DNA of 64,000 nucleotides from a virus: positions 1-64,000 of IMG/VR virus record IMGVR_UViG_3300028196_000007; one strand, written 5' to 3'. The notes beneath the pieces are model-generated. The model worked only from the letters and a program-made list of their open reading frames with translations, was not told the DNA's origin and did no database searches. Positions 19,124 to 27,204 of this stretch are shown here, one piece after another. The first letter of the stretch is position 1. Every line of letters begins with the position of its first letter. Made by a program: the position numbers and the translations under genes.

Positions 19124-22100
19124 TTATATCAACTTTTTTATCGAAGAGTTTTTGCTTTTTGTGAAACCAAATTTGTTTTTTGATGAAGGTATTAAAACAA
19201 ACTCACCTTCGTTAAGACCTGATATATCTCTAGTATTAAATATGGTTATAAACAACTGTTTGACGTCATCTTCTAACACAATTTTATAAAATTCCCTACC
19301 TGTCTTTTTAGATTTTTTAATAATTATTTTGTTTATAATACCATATAGTTGGAACTGACCTTTATCCAAGTCATCAGGTATTTGCTTAGGACTTGTTAAC
19401 TGTGCAATAATATCAGGTGCGTGGTCGTAGAAAAACTCCTTATATTTTGCAAAAGGGTGTTCGTTAAAATAAAAATCAAAGTATTTCTTTTCCCATTCAA
19501 ACTTTTGTGTTTTGTCCCAGTCTTTTTCACCTGTAGTTTCCTGTAAGATTTCTTGAATTATTGCATCGATTGTCTGCGACTTCTTTTTGTTTCTACAGGC
19601 ATTTACTATTTCCTCTAACACTCTAGAGTTTTTAAGTATAGAGTTAAAATAACCTAGTCTACAAAGAGGTTCGTATGTACGCTTTGTAACTTTTTTACTA
19701 AGTATAAATTCTATAAGTTCTTTAATTGTATTGATATCACTTTTTTTGATAGAGTTTATAAGTGCAGCATCTTTATCTGGTATACCTTTTACAAGGTTTA
19801 ATCCAAATTTTATAGAATCATTTTCATAGTCTATTTCAAAACTATTACCTGTCTGTCCTATTTCGAAGTCATTAAACTTTATACCTTTACTTTTTATCTG
19901 TTTAACAAACCAGCTTAACTCTGCATTTGTTGAATGGTTAAGAAGCGAAGCGTAATACTCTTTTGGAAAATGTACCTTTTGCCACATTGATATATAAGCG
20001 TTCATAGCATATGCTAGCGAGTGAGACTTATTAAATGAGTATTCTGAATATTTACCTAGTACGTCTAGTAACTCATCTATATCTCTATCCTTCATGCCAT
20101 TTGCTTTTGCGCCTTTTTTGAATCTATCAAGCATATCATAGAAATTACCTTTCTTTTCTTGATTACCTTTATGTAGTAATTTAAGAATTTTTCTACCACC
20201 ATCTGCTTCAGCAAGTGTAAAGCCACCAATTTTTTGTAGAATAAACATAATCTGCTCTTGAAATATTGGAACACCAAATGATTCTCCTAATATATCCCAC
20301 AGCAGTGGTGATTTTTCGTCTAGCAAAAATTTTGCCTCTTCCGGATTTTGTCGGTTTTTGATATACTCGTCAATTCCTCCGGCCTGAATTATTGCAGGTC
20401 TAAACATGGCATTGATGGATGATAAGTCAACAATGTTTTTAGGTTTTATTGTCCTAATTAAATTTATCATATTATCAGAGCCAAATTGAAATATGTCTTT
20501 ACAGTTACCTGTTTCGAACTCATCATAAACCATTTTGTCATCGAAGTCAGATTTTAGAATTCGTTGTTCTAAACCTTTTTCTCCATGCTTGCTTTCTATA
20601 AGTTTGAATGTATCATTTATTACTGATGCTGCTTTAAGACCAAGAATATCTAGCTTACAATAACCAAGTTCACTAACCTCTCGTTCATCACCACCTTCTT
20701 GTACACCAGTTACTGTTTCGCCTTTTAATCTTAACAAAGGTATTTCTGAACAGTCTAAATCTTTATTACTTACTAATATACCTGAAGCGTGTCTACCTGT
20801 TTGTCTTACCATACCTACCATTTTAGGTGCAACTTTCAAGAACAGTTCTTTGTTGTCCTTTATAAACGCCATTAAGTCTTTTTCACCTTTTTTCTGTGCA
20901 ATGCTAAAAGCGTTTTTCATTTCTATATCTATAGGTGAGTTTGGGTCATCGCTAAAATATCCTGTAAGTTTGTTTGATAATACAAAGTCAAGTTCATGTA
21001 TTCTACATAAATCCTTTACAGTTGTTTTAGCACCAAATTTTCCAAAGTTTGCAATGTGACATACACGTTCAGTACCAAACTTTTCTTTAAGATAACCTTC
21101 GCACAACTTTTGTGTATCGGAATCAATGTCCAAATCCACATCGGCAGGGTCAATTCTAGCAGGGTTTAAGAACCTTTCAAAAATTAAATTATGTCTTATC
21201 GGATCGATTTTTGTAATATCTAGTACAAATAGTACAAGTGAACCACCAGCAGAACCTCTACCAGCACCAGTTGCACCACCTACTTTGTATACAAAATTAT
21301 TTAATAAGTCATCTAGAATTAAAAAATAATCGATAAATCCTTTGTCTTTTATAATGTCTAATTCGTATTTAAGTCTGTCTGTATATCGTTTGTCGTTTTC
21401 AGGTAGTAAGCCATTACCTATTTTTTCAACCCATTTAACTTTTAGCTTATCCATAAATTCAGTTTCACTTTGCTTTTTGTCTTCATGATACTTAGGGAAG
21501 TTGTCAGGATATTTTGGCAATTCAATATTTACCTTGTCGTTTATTTCAAAAGTAGAATCTATTGCAAGTTCAAGAAAGTTTTTATCCATTCCATATTTTT
21601 CTGCTTCAGCATATATTTCATCTATCTCTTTAATATAAAGTGAGTGTACTGTATAAAACCAATCATCTGGAGTGTAAGACTGTACAGTTTCTCTTTGACG
21701 TATTACATATAAAAGATATTGAATGTACCAATCATCTTTATTTGCATAGTGATAATCAAGAGAGAACACAGGCTTTATTCCTGTTTTCTGATATACTTTA
21801 TGATAGAAATTATTACATTGCATTTGTATATCTAGATTGTTTAGCTGTATCTCCAAATAAAAATCATCACCAAACTTATCTCTATATTTTTTTATAAGTT
21901 CTAATGCTGCAACTTCATTTCCTGCAAGTATATATTGATTCCATTTTGATTGTAAACAACCTGTTGTAATTATATTATTCTCATCTAGTGTATTGTATAC
22001 TTTATCCATACTTGAAAGAGGCTTTCTATAAAACGTATCGAAACTTGCATTAGATACTTTTAATATATTCTTTACACCTTCATAGTTTTTTGAATAAACT

Positions 22101-22477
22101 AAAGTGTGATTGTTTGCAGCAGCAGTCTTATCAAGGTGTTCACCAGCATCACCAATTACATCTGTAGAACCTTTTTTAAGTTCAAGGAACTTTTCATTAT
22201 CTGAGTGGTATAAGTCATTTGTATATAGTTCACAACCTACGATTGGATTTATATTACTTTCCTTTGCATGTTTATAAAACTTGTAGAAAGACGACATATT
22301 TCCATGTTCGGTTAGTGATATACCAGGTGCACCAACCTCTTTTGCACGCGTCATTATATCTTCAATTTTTGTTACGCCATCCCCTTGTGAGTAAGTAGAA
22401 TGGCCATGCAAAGGAACGTAATTTGTAAATTTATTTCCTGTTTTGTATTTTAGTTTTAAGTCACACTTTTGACACAT
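19124..22477 (-). CDS. dnaE: DNA polymerase III alpha subunit (family C, DnaE-type)
   Basis: A 1117-residue replicative polymerase. The PHP domain starts with PLHGHSTYSQGDG (H24, H26) and TEHGNMSSFYKF; GTGAGRGSAGG-like GATGAGRGSAGGSLVLF opens the palm, and PADVDLDID near 440-452 carries the catalytic aspartates. The fingers (GRKILKLLHKGNQEKK, YSEYSFNKSHSLAYA) and tandem HhH region follow, with a C-terminal OB-fold near 1020-1110. Near-complete DnaE length and intact palm suggest an active enzyme. T4-type phages usually use a family B polymerase (gp43), so this is a replacement of the core replicase. A weak promoter of the TTATATTA class lies upstream. Confidence 0.95.
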   Translation of the reverse strand: MCQKCDLKLKYKTGNKFTNYVPLHGHSTYSQGDGVTKIEDIMTRAKEVGAPGISLTEHGNMSSFYKFYKHAKESNINPIVGCELYTNDLYHSDNEKFLELKKGSTDVIGDAGEHLDKTAAANNHTLVYSKNYEGVKNILKVSNASFDTFYRKPLSSMDKVYNTLDENNIITTGCLQSKWNQYILAGNEVAALELIKKYRDKFGDDFYLEIQLNNLDIQMQCNNFYHKVYQKTGIKPVFSLDYHYANKDDWYIQYLLYVIRQRETVQSYTPDDWFYTVHSLYIKEIDEIYAEAEKYGMDKNFLELAIDSTFEINDKVNIELPKYPDNFPKYHEDKKQSETEFMDKLKVKWVEKIGNGLLPENDKRYTDRLKYELDIIKDKGFIDYFLILDDLLNNFVYKVGGATGAGRGSAGGSLVLFVLDITKIDPIRHNLIFERFLNPARIDPADVDLDIDSDTQKLCEGYLKEKFGTERVCHIANFGKFGAKTTVKDLCRIHELDFVLSNKLTGYFSDDPNSPIDIEMKNAFSIAQKKGEKDLMAFIKDNKELFLKVAPKMVGMVRQTGRHASGILVSNKDLDCSEIPLLRLKGETVTGVQEGGDEREVSELGYCKLDILGLKAASVINDTFKLIESKHGEKGLEQRILKSDFDDKMVYDEFETGNCKDIFQFGSDNMINLIRTIKPKNIVDLSSINAMFRPAIIQAGGIDEYIKNRQNPEEAKFLLDEKSPLLWDILGESFGVPIFQEQIMFILQKIGGFTLAEADGGRKILKLLHKGNQEKKGNFYDMLDRFKKGAKANGMKDRDIDELLDVLGKYSEYSFNKSHSLAYAMNAYISMWQKVHFPKEYYASLLNHSTNAELSWFVKQIKSKGIKFNDFEIGQTGNSFEIDYENDSIKFGLNLVKGIPDKDAALINSIKKSDINTIKELIEFILSKKVTKRTYEPLCRLGYFNSILKNSRVLEEIVNACRNKKKSQTIDAIIQEILQETTGEKDWDKTQKFEWEKKYFDFYFNEHPFAKYKEFFYDHAPDIIAQLTSPKQIPDDLDKGQFQLYGIINKIIIKKSKKTGREFYKIVLEDDVKQLFITIFNTRDISGLNEGEFVLIPSSKNKFGFTKSKNSSIKKLI

Positions 22478-22502
22478 AGATTACCTTTTTTATATTATAC
22501 TA

Positions 22503-22529
22503 TAATATAACAAATTTATGGGAGATATG
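22503..22529 (-). promoter_or_regulatory. Variant TTATATTA-type promoter before dnaE
   Basis: Sense strand ends AATTTGTTATATTATA about 25 nt before the dnaE ATG, with TATCTCCCA in place of TATNTCGGA. A weaker copy of the recurrent family. Confidence 0.4.
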
Positions 22530-22561
22530 AAAGGATTTGAGGAAGTATTTTTTGAAAGTTA

Positions 22562-23053
22562 TTAACAATAAGTCCACGGCTTATTTCCATTCTCCATAAA
22601 CCTATGAAGAGATGTTATCTTAACATATATTTTTCCAGGCCTATATTTTGGCCAACAAGCTATAAGTGCAGACATAACCATCATATAAGTCTGGTTGTCA
22701 TAGCAGAAATTGTTATCGAAGTTTTGACTTCTTACAAAAACATGCAGGTCTATCTTTCCATCTCTTGCTATTGCCTGTATTGTAGAAAGACATGCTGCTA
22801 AATCTGGATTATCTTGATAAGCTTTATGAAGTACACACTGTCTAGACTCTATGCCTTTTGTTTCGCATATCTGAAGTATGTCTTCTATAATCTCGTTTCT
22901 TTCAATCTCATCGCCTTCTAAAGCAGGAGGTATTTTTTTATCCATAAAGTCTGAATCGACCTCTACCTCGTAATTAAAATTGTATACTTCTCTATACGTG
23001 CCACTGTCTTGTTTGCTTAACAGGCTTTCTATTTTCTGTGCTATTTTCTTCAT
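22562..23053 (-). CDS. ThyA-like (thymidylate synthase/hydroxymethylase family) short protein
   Basis: A 163-residue protein covering the C-terminal half of the ThyA fold. SRQCVLHKAYQDNPDLAACL matches the ThyA region leading to the catalytic Cys (AAC for PC), then STIQAIARDGKIDLHVFVR and SQNFDNNFCYDNQTYMMVM follow the Q...RSxD...N pattern, ending KITSLHRFMEN like the dUMP-binding H-x-Y loop. The N-terminal 80-100 residues of ThyA are missing. It could be a dUMP/dCMP hydroxymethylase relative or an inactive remnant. It overlaps the upstream epimerase by 62 nt, so a downstream start is possible. Confidence 0.6.
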   Translation of the reverse strand: MKKIAQKIESLLSKQDSGTYREVYNFNYEVEVDSDFMDKKIPPALEGDEIERNEIIEDILQICETKGIESRQCVLHKAYQDNPDLAACLSTIQAIARDGKIDLHVFVRSQNFDNNFCYDNQTYMMVMSALIACWPKYRPGKIYVKITSLHRFMENGNKPWTYC

Positions 23054-24056
23054 AATGCTTTGCTATCGATAAATATGTTTTTGTTATACCTTCTGCTGAA
23101 TTCATTGCATTTGCAGACAGATTGTAATGTTGATATAATTTATAAAAGTTTTCTGATTTCCCATTGTGTCTTGCAAGATAGTCACCTTCTGGAATTAAAT
23201 TTATGTGTTCTGTTAAATCGTTGCATTGTGTAATTTCTTGAATAAGGTATAAGTAATTTTCAAATGGCATTGGCTTATCTTTACTTATAATAAAGTCTTT
23301 ACCCCAACCATTATCCATCATAAGTATAGTCAAAAACATATCAGCGAAATATTCATATCTCATATAGTCTTTTTCTATTGAAGGGTCAAGTAATACATCA
23401 AGTTTGCCATTTTTGTTAAGTGGAGACAATGTATAAGGTATGTTGTTCTTACTACAATATACTTTTTCTGTTATCTTTCTTATCATAGACGAGTTATCGA
23501 ATGGTGCGTCACCATAAATAAACACAGGCTTTATTACCATCATTTTTTCGAAGTCCATAGCCTGTTTTACAGCAAGCTCACCTGAATACTTTGAAAGACC
23601 ATATAGTGTTTTTGGGTCTATAGGTGCTGTTTCATTAAACTCTCCATTGTTCTTCATGTATTCATCAGGATTGAATACGGCTGTAGTAGAAAAGTATATC
23701 ATTTTACAACCAACACTGCTTGCTATGTTAATAAGATTTTGAGTACTTATAATATTTGAGTTAACAGCTTCGTATGAAAAGTCATCGCACTTATCTGTAT
23801 TCACATAAGCAGCAGTGTGAATTATAATATCGTCTTCAGTAAGTCTTGATGCTACCTTGTCTAGTACATCAGTATCTGTAACATCTACCTCTTTTGATTT
23901 CACAAGCTTTCCGTTTAAATAACTAAAGTCATTTGTATATTCTGCTAAATCAGAATTGTCCATTACCTCAAATCTTTCTGTCCCGCTTTCTTCCAACGCT
24001 TTAATTATAGAGGTTGCTAGCATTCCACTTTCACCTGTTATAAATAATTTTCTCAT
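22992..24056 (-). CDS. NAD-dependent epimerase/dehydratase family protein
   Basis: 354 residues. GESGMLATSI near 8-17 is a modified glycine-rich NAD loop, IIHTAAYVNTDKCDD is typical of dTDP-4-dehydrorhamnose reductase-like and NAD epimerase proteins, and FSTTAVFNPD ... LYGLSKYSGE gives the Ser and YxxxK catalytic residues. It lies among nucleotide genes rather than in the sugar operon. A reductase or epimerase acting on a nucleotide sugar is likely; the substrate cannot be read from sequence. Confidence 0.8.
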   Translation of the reverse strand: MRKLFITGESGMLATSIIKALEESGTERFEVMDNSDLAEYTNDFSYLNGKLVKSKEVDVTDTDVLDKVASRLTEDDIIIHTAAYVNTDKCDDFSYEAVNSNIISTQNLINIASSVGCKMIYFSTTAVFNPDEYMKNNGEFNETAPIDPKTLYGLSKYSGELAVKQAMDFEKMMVIKPVFIYGDAPFDNSSMIRKITEKVYCSKNNIPYTLSPLNKNGKLDVLLDPSIEKDYMRYEYFADMFLTILMMDNGWGKDFIISKDKPMPFENYLYLIQEITQCNDLTEHINLIPEGDYLARHNGKSENFYKLYQHYNLSANAMNSAEGITKTYLSIAKHYEENSTENRKPVKQTRQWHV

Positions 24057-24475
24057 AATTTCTCCTGTATTTTTTCTGCTGATTGTGACACTGTATCTTT
24101 TGTCGTATCTATTCTTTTTATATCCATTCCATAGAAATTTTCTGCAATTTCAAGTACATGGTAAAACACTCTTCTGTGTTCTTTCCAATCTCTTATATCC
24201 AAATCTTTTTCATCGTGCTTTACAAATCTTTCTTTAACAAGCTCAAAAGAACAGTCGATAAAATAAAACTCTTCACCTCTACTGTAAGCTTCTTTCCACA
24301 ATGAAAACCACTTGTCTTCATCTATGTCTCTATTATATAATCTAGAGTACACTATTTGTGATAAAAAAGACCTGACATAAACTAGCGCGTTTCCTTCTGC
24401 GTTGCTTACAACCTGTCTTCTTATAGAATCTTTTCCTGTTTTATCAGGTCCATCTATGTGTATTATTTTTGCCAT
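24053..24475 (-). CDS. P-loop kinase, thymidylate/deoxynucleoside kinase-like
   Basis: 140 residues beginning MAKIIHIDGPDKTGKDSIRR. GPDKTGKD is a Walker A loop with Asp where Ser/Thr is normal, in the context typical of dTMP kinase-like proteins. FYFIDCSFELVKERFVKHDEKD resembles the lid/LID Arg region. The protein is shorter than dTMP kinase (about 210). A dNMP or modified-nucleotide kinase is plausible beside ThyA-like, dUTPase and MazG genes. ATGA overlap with the epimerase. Confidence 0.6.
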   Translation of the reverse strand: MAKIIHIDGPDKTGKDSIRRQVVSNAEGNALVYVRSFLSQIVYSRLYNRDIDEDKWFSLWKEAYSRGEEFYFIDCSFELVKERFVKHDEKDLDIRDWKEHRRVFYHVLEIAENFYGMDIKRIDTTKDTVSQSAEKIQEKL

Positions 24476-24843
24476 ATTTTCATTTTAGTTGATATATAAG
24501 TTAGCTGTTCTGTTTCTACCTTTCCAAATATAAGTACTTTGTTATATACAAGTATATCGAATTCATTTTCTCTATGTAAACCAAATACATCATCTGCAAC
24601 TTTAGTAGGTTCGAAATCTCTGTTTAAATCTTGTAGAGGTATGCAGCATAAGAATTCTCGTTCGTCATCTTTTTCTAATGAATATCCCCAATTGTCTCCT
24701 ATAAAAGACTTTGTTTTTATTCTATCCTCTACCAAAGATTCCCAAAACTTAATTTCTTGTTTTGCAGCTGGATTCTCGTAGAAGCAATAAGTTAACTTAA
24801 CTTCCTGTACTACCAAATCCTCCATCTCCTCTACTTGTATCAC
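24463..24843 (-). CDS. Hypothetical protein, 126 aa
   Basis: Not recognised. Acidic alpha/beta protein with LTYCFYENPAAKQEIKFW near the start and FDILVYNKVLIFGK later. The listed ATG overlaps the dUTPase 3' end by 47 nt in another frame, so translation may begin later, at MEDLVV or a non-ATG codon. Its stop overlaps the kinase start. Confidence 0.5.
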   Translation of the reverse strand: MIQVEEMEDLVVQEVKLTYCFYENPAAKQEIKFWESLVEDRIKTKSFIGDNWGYSLEKDDEREFLCCIPLQDLNRDFEPTKVADDVFGLHRENEFDILVYNKVLIFGKVETEQLTYISTKMKIWQK

Positions 24844-25258
24844 TTAACTCATCAACTTCTTTAAATTCAAAATTAGGCACAGGCATGATAATAATCTGAC
24901 CTACTCTATCACCTGGTGAATATCTTGAAATGTCTGTTGAACAACCTGATTTTTTAAATCTTAACTTTACAGGGCCTCTGTAACCTGAGTCAACTACTCC
25001 GACACAGTTTGCTAGCATTAGATCTGTTTTTGATACAGAGCTTCGCGGGAATAGATAACCTACATATCCTTCAGGTATTTCCATAGCCAAGCCTGTATCG
25101 TATTCGATATACTTAACTTCTTTTGATGTATAACCTTCTTTATCGTCACTATATTTTATCTTCATTGACACTGATGTTAAATCCATACCTGCATCGCCTT
25201 GCTTTGCATATTTTGGTATTACCGCTGTTGGGTCTAATTTTTTTATATTAATCTTCAT
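24797..25258 (-). CDS. dut: dUTPase (deoxyuridine 5'-triphosphate nucleotidohydrolase)
   Basis: Trimeric dUTPase of 153 residues with all five motifs: GDAGMDL, PRSSVSK, GVVDSGYRGPVKL, GDRVGQIIIMPV and the C-terminal RGDGGFGSTG arm that closes over the active site. It hydrolyses dUTP to dUMP and pyrophosphate, keeping uracil out of phage DNA and supplying dUMP for thymidylate-type reactions. An insertion of charged residues lies between motifs 1 and 2. Overlaps the MazG-HAD gene by 11 nt. Confidence 0.97.
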   Translation of the reverse strand: MKINIKKLDPTAVIPKYAKQGDAGMDLTSVSMKIKYSDDKEGYTSKEVKYIEYDTGLAMEIPEGYVGYLFPRSSVSKTDLMLANCVGVVDSGYRGPVKLRFKKSGCSTDISRYSPGDRVGQIIIMPVPNFEFKEVDELSDTSRGDGGFGSTGS

Positions 25259-26186
25259 TGTGAATAACCTCTATTATATTTCCGTTAATTGTTTTAATTC
25301 CTTCGTTTAGTTTTCTATCAAGTGTTTTCTGTGAGTATATACCTAAGTTCTTTCTTAGGAACACTTTGAATCCACTGTCATGAAGCTTGTTTGCATTTTG
25401 TATATCATCATCTATACAGAAAGCTACTTTATCTGTATCAAAGTTATTGATAATATATTTTTCTTTTTCTTCATCAAATACAATAGCATCATAACAAATA
25501 TTGTTATCAGCCAACCACTTTATTGTATCTGAATATATTCTAAAGTATTTCTTGTATGGTCTTGCTGTAAGCAATACTACATTATATTCTTCACATGTCT
25601 TCTTCATAAAAGATTCTACACCTGACAATACTTTAAGTTTAGCTTTAATACCGCAAGTTCTATATTCAGACTTAATTTTGTATTGCTCTTTTTTGTCAAC
25701 CTGACTTTTGAATTCAGCAAGAGATTTATACCCTGCCCATTCTAAAAAACCACCTGGCCAATCGGCAAGTACTCCATCGATATCAATAAAAGCTATTTGC
25801 TTATCTGAAGCCTTAATTCTATCCATTACTTCTTCTTGATTGAACTTTGCTTCAACAACTTTTGATTTATCTATAAATTTTTCATACAAATCATCTACAC
25901 CAAAACCATTTAATTGTATAATACCAAATAAGTATTTTAGTACATCAACACATTCTTCTAATACATTGTCGTTAATATCTTCTGTATTTTTAGAAGTGTG
26001 CATTTTCCAATCTATCTCATCGAGTACTTCATATACCTCTTTAGACAGCGCTAGAACGTACTCCTTGTTCCATTTAATCTTAAGTTCTTTATCCTCCATC
26101 ACCTCATTTAACGATAAACCTTGTTTTTCGAAAAATTTATTAGTAAATTCTTTTTGTATCTTAAATACTTCTTTTAATCTATCCAT
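25248..26186 (-). CDS. MazG-like NTP pyrophosphatase fused to HAD deoxyribonucleotidase
   Basis: Two domains in 312 residues. Residues 1 to about 120 are all-helical with the all-alpha NTP-PPase ligands (ALSKEVYEVLDEIDW and LEECVDVLKYL). From about 130 comes a HAD domain: FIDIDGVLADWPGGF carries the nucleophile and acid Asp pair, VVLLTARP supplies the Thr, and FCIDDDIQNA the last acidic cluster, matching 5'(3')-deoxyribonucleotidases. The pair would convert dNTP to dNMP and then to nucleoside, shaping the pool next to dUTPase. The fusion is unusual. Confidence 0.8.
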   Translation of the reverse strand: MDRLKEVFKIQKEFTNKFFEKQGLSLNEVMEDKELKIKWNKEYVLALSKEVYEVLDEIDWKMHTSKNTEDINDNVLEECVDVLKYLFGIIQLNGFGVDDLYEKFIDKSKVVEAKFNQEEVMDRIKASDKQIAFIDIDGVLADWPGGFLEWAGYKSLAEFKSQVDKKEQYKIKSEYRTCGIKAKLKVLSGVESFMKKTCEEYNVVLLTARPYKKYFRIYSDTIKWLADNNICYDAIVFDEEKEKYIINNFDTDKVAFCIDDDIQNANKLHDSGFKVFLRKNLGIYSQKTLDRKLNEGIKTINGNIIEVIHNED

Positions 26187-27118
26187 TCTTTCACCCTGTC
26201 TAATACTTCGTTAGCTTTTATTTTATGATTCCATTCTGCAAATCTACCTAACAAAGTGATTCCTTTTATTTCATTGATTTTTTGGCTTTTCTCTATCTGT
26301 ATAGGTAAATCCTCAAACTTCATTTCTATTTTATTTCCTTCGATGCTGTCACCTTCTATAGGCTTAACAGATTCGTATACAATATAATCTTTAAAATATG
26401 TACATCTTGTCCAGTCTGCATGTATTGAATATATGTAGTCATATGTTAATGAAGGATGCTTACTATCCATAGCCTCAGGTACTGTAAATCCATAACTACA
26501 TTTATAAAAAGATTTTTTGCTTGTTGAAAAATCAAATCCTAGTTTTGTACATTCGTTATCAACATCTGCGCATATCTTTCTTAATATGTTTATATTTAAA
26601 GTATTTATTATATTACCATATTCTAATGTTGAGCCATTTGCTAACTCTAATTGGCTCAAGGTTGTGTCAATTGATTTTACAGATGTTTTTATTAACTGAC
26701 CTCTTTCTTCTATAATACTAAGTAGTCTCGTAAATATTTCTTTATAGCTATCTTCACCCAACTCATCAACTTCGCAATGCATGATTTCTGTCTTACCTTC
26801 TGACAAATGACTGCCTTCGCCTTCATTGCCTCTTGTTCTCATGCTGTATTTCTTTTTAAAGTTTTCGTCAGGTGAATCATACACACCTTCTTTTTCATGA
26901 TAACCTATAACACACTTTTCAATTTTTAATTCTAAATCATTTGCAACTTCCTTTACAAACCATTTCATGTTTGGATTTGACTGCAAAAGTCTAGGGCCTG
27001 GTATAAACGGCATGTTTAATTGACCTAAAGGTTTTTCGTCTATAACCTTATAGTCTTTATTAAAATATGCAGCTATCAAACCTGCTGGTCCTGCTCCTAA
27101 TATGTAATTTTGTTTCAT
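26174..27118 (-). CDS. FAD/NAD(P)-binding oxidoreductase
   Basis: 314 residues starting YILGAGPAGLIAAYF, the GxGxxG Rossmann loop of flavoproteins, followed by VIDEKPLGQ binding the ribose. The C-terminal ITLLGRFAEWNHKIKANEVLD resembles the FAD-binding tail of UDP-galactopyranose mutase and related amine oxidases. Substrate unknown; neighbours suggest a nucleotide or sugar. A TCG/TTATATTA-type promoter lies upstream. Confidence 0.75.
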   Translation of the reverse strand: MKQNYILGAGPAGLIAAYFNKDYKVIDEKPLGQLNMPFIPGPRLLQSNPNMKWFVKEVANDLELKIEKCVIGYHEKEGVYDSPDENFKKKYSMRTRGNEGEGSHLSEGKTEIMHCEVDELGEDSYKEIFTRLLSIIEERGQLIKTSVKSIDTTLSQLELANGSTLEYGNIINTLNINILRKICADVDNECTKLGFDFSTSKKSFYKCSYGFTVPEAMDSKHPSLTYDYIYSIHADWTRCTYFKDYIVYESVKPIEGDSIEGNKIEMKFEDLPIQIEKSQKINEIKGITLLGRFAEWNHKIKANEVLDRVKEWID

Positions 27119-27140
27119 CTGTAACCTTTTTATTTATATA

Positions 27141-27168
27141 TAATATAACAAATTTTTACGACATATAA
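27141..27168 (-). promoter_or_regulatory. TCG/TTATATTA-type phage promoter
   Basis: Sense strand TTATATGTCGTAAAAATTTGTTATATTA in the gap before the FAD protein gene; member of the recurrent family. Confidence 0.6.
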
Positions 27169-27204
27169 TACATTTTATAGTATAATTGTTGTATCCAATC
27201 TTCT

